From Sphingomonas sp. 37zxx (GTDB lineage Bacteria > Pseudomonadota > Alphaproteobacteria > Sphingomonadales > Sphingomonadaceae), in assembly GCF_000786205.1 (NCBI RefSeq), contig NZ_JROH01000030.1, forward strand, positions 1-44,099: a stretch of DNA of 44,099 nucleotides, given 5' to 3'. The position numbers and the translations under genes were made by a program. Positions 43,672-44,099 of this stretch are shown here, in pieces. The stretch's first letter is position 1. Each line of letters begins with the position of its first letter. Below the pieces are notes generated by a model that did no database searches, was not told the origin of the DNA, and saw only the letters and a list, made by a program, of their open reading frames with translations.

Positions 43672-44099
43672 ATGTCGATTATTGCCTCGTTGCTTCTCAC
43701 ATCTTGGAGCGCCGGGGTGGTCGATGCCCCGATCGTCAATCGGGTTCAGGTACAGGGTGTTGATGATACGATTTTAGTGACCGCGCCTCGCATCCGGGCG
43801 ACACGCGAAGCGCTGGAAAATTGCATTGCGGACAATTGCCCGCCAGAGGAGGACATCGCAGCGACGATGACCCACGCTGAAAATCTGGTAATTGCCGGAG
43901 AATTGAAAGAAGCGCGGAATGTACTACGCACATCTCGTGAACGAAATAAACGATACGCCAGAATGCTGCCTATACCCGTAGCCGGATTGCTATATTTCGA
44001 TGCAGATGTCGCGTCGTTGCTCGGCCAGGCTAACTATGGACGGATTGGAACGATCGACTCCTTGTCCGCACTTAGCAGGCTGCTGAAAAAGGGCTTGGC
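43672..44099 (+). CDS. Hypothetical exported protein (truncated by window end)
   Basis: Open through the window edge: 142 codons, no stop. AGGAG lies seven bases before the ATG. The N-terminus MSIIASLLLTSWSAGVVDAP looks like a short signal peptide. Then come RIRATREALENCIADNCPPE with two Cys, and helical ATMTHAENLVIAGELKEARN, suggestive of a tetratricopeptide-like solvent-exposed helix pair. I do not recognise a named family. Its base composition is visibly more AT-rich (ATA, AAA, AAT and TTA codons) than its neighbours. Confidence 0.7.
   Translation, partial: MSIIASLLLTSWSAGVVDAPIVNRVQVQGVDDTILVTAPRIRATREALENCIADNCPPEEDIAATMTHAENLVIAGELKEARNVLRTSRERNKRYARMLPIPVAGLLYFDADVASLLGQANYGRIGTIDSLSALSRLLKKGL

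Noticed and set aside
1..44099. tRNA genes
   Set aside because: I looked for GGTTCGA-type T-loops with an acceptor stem and found only matches inside coding regions (for example near 26316 and 10418) without cloverleaf pairing.
1..44099. CRISPR arrays, prophage or integrase-bounded islands
   Set aside because: No regularly spaced direct repeats, phage structural genes, integrases or transposases were seen; repeats present are palindromic and isolated.

Overview
The window looks like a chromosomal core segment of an alphaproteobacterium of the Sphingomonadales (Sphingomonas or a close relative). The evidence is the high G+C content, the zinc-free bL31 typical of alphaproteobacteria, a eukaryotic-type NADP isocitrate dehydrogenase, a DnaE whose PHP domain starts RVFSCYT, and a compact Entner-Doudoroff cluster. 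The bamA-skp-fabZ run also lacks the usual lpxD, lpxA and lpxB partners, which fits a group that makes glycosphingolipids in place of classical LPS. No tRNA, rRNA, prophage or CRISPR array was seen.

Layout. 1-2151: a DUF4403 lipoprotein and a small exported protein. 2282-13861 (minus strand): a tightly overlapping envelope and translation block, transcribed in the order rpsB, tsf, pyrH, frr, uppS, cdsA, dxr, rseP, bamA, skp, fabZ, rpmE. 14135-15820: a small membrane protein gene and the psd-pssA phosphatidylethanolamine pair. 15942-18803: icd convergent with an acyl-CoA ligase. 18917-25072: dnaE, a glutathione peroxidase and LolD with a LolC/E permease. 25073-26234: a non-coding stretch with hairpins, then an Hsp20 gene behind a ROSE-type RNA thermometer. 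26257-28382: secG-pyrG. 28602-30731: a MarR-like regulator, an NlpC/P60-like protein without its catalytic cysteine, and argC. 30867-36725: zwf-pgl-edd-glk-eda, the complete route from glucose to pyruvate and glyceraldehyde 3-phosphate. 36763-41709 (minus strand): fabD, a GxxExxY cassette, fabG, acpP, fabF and mltG. 42006-43278: rpsF-rpsR-rplI with a strong terminator. 43361-44099: a 25-codon peptide ORF and a truncated exported protein of lower G+C.

The least ordinary content is repeat-derived. A family of GC-rich palindromes (core CCCCTCCCGC-NN-GCGGGAGGGG) sits between genes and has also entered dnaE in frame, adding about 34 residues translated in the same frame as the intergenic copy reads. 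A second element, a PD-(D/E)XK-like GxxExxY gene bounded by 30-bp inverted repeats, splits the fabD-fabG pair; its repeats contain the gene's ribosome binding site and its last codons. A third palindrome type lies between mltG and fabF.

Functional links: the minus-strand blocks couple translation (rpsB, tsf, frr), nucleotide supply (pyrH), lipid carrier and phospholipid synthesis (uppS, cdsA, dxr, psd, pssA), fatty acid synthesis (fab genes) and outer-membrane assembly (BamA, Skp, LolCDE), so much of the window serves envelope growth. All calls rest on reading the sequence; no database search was run.
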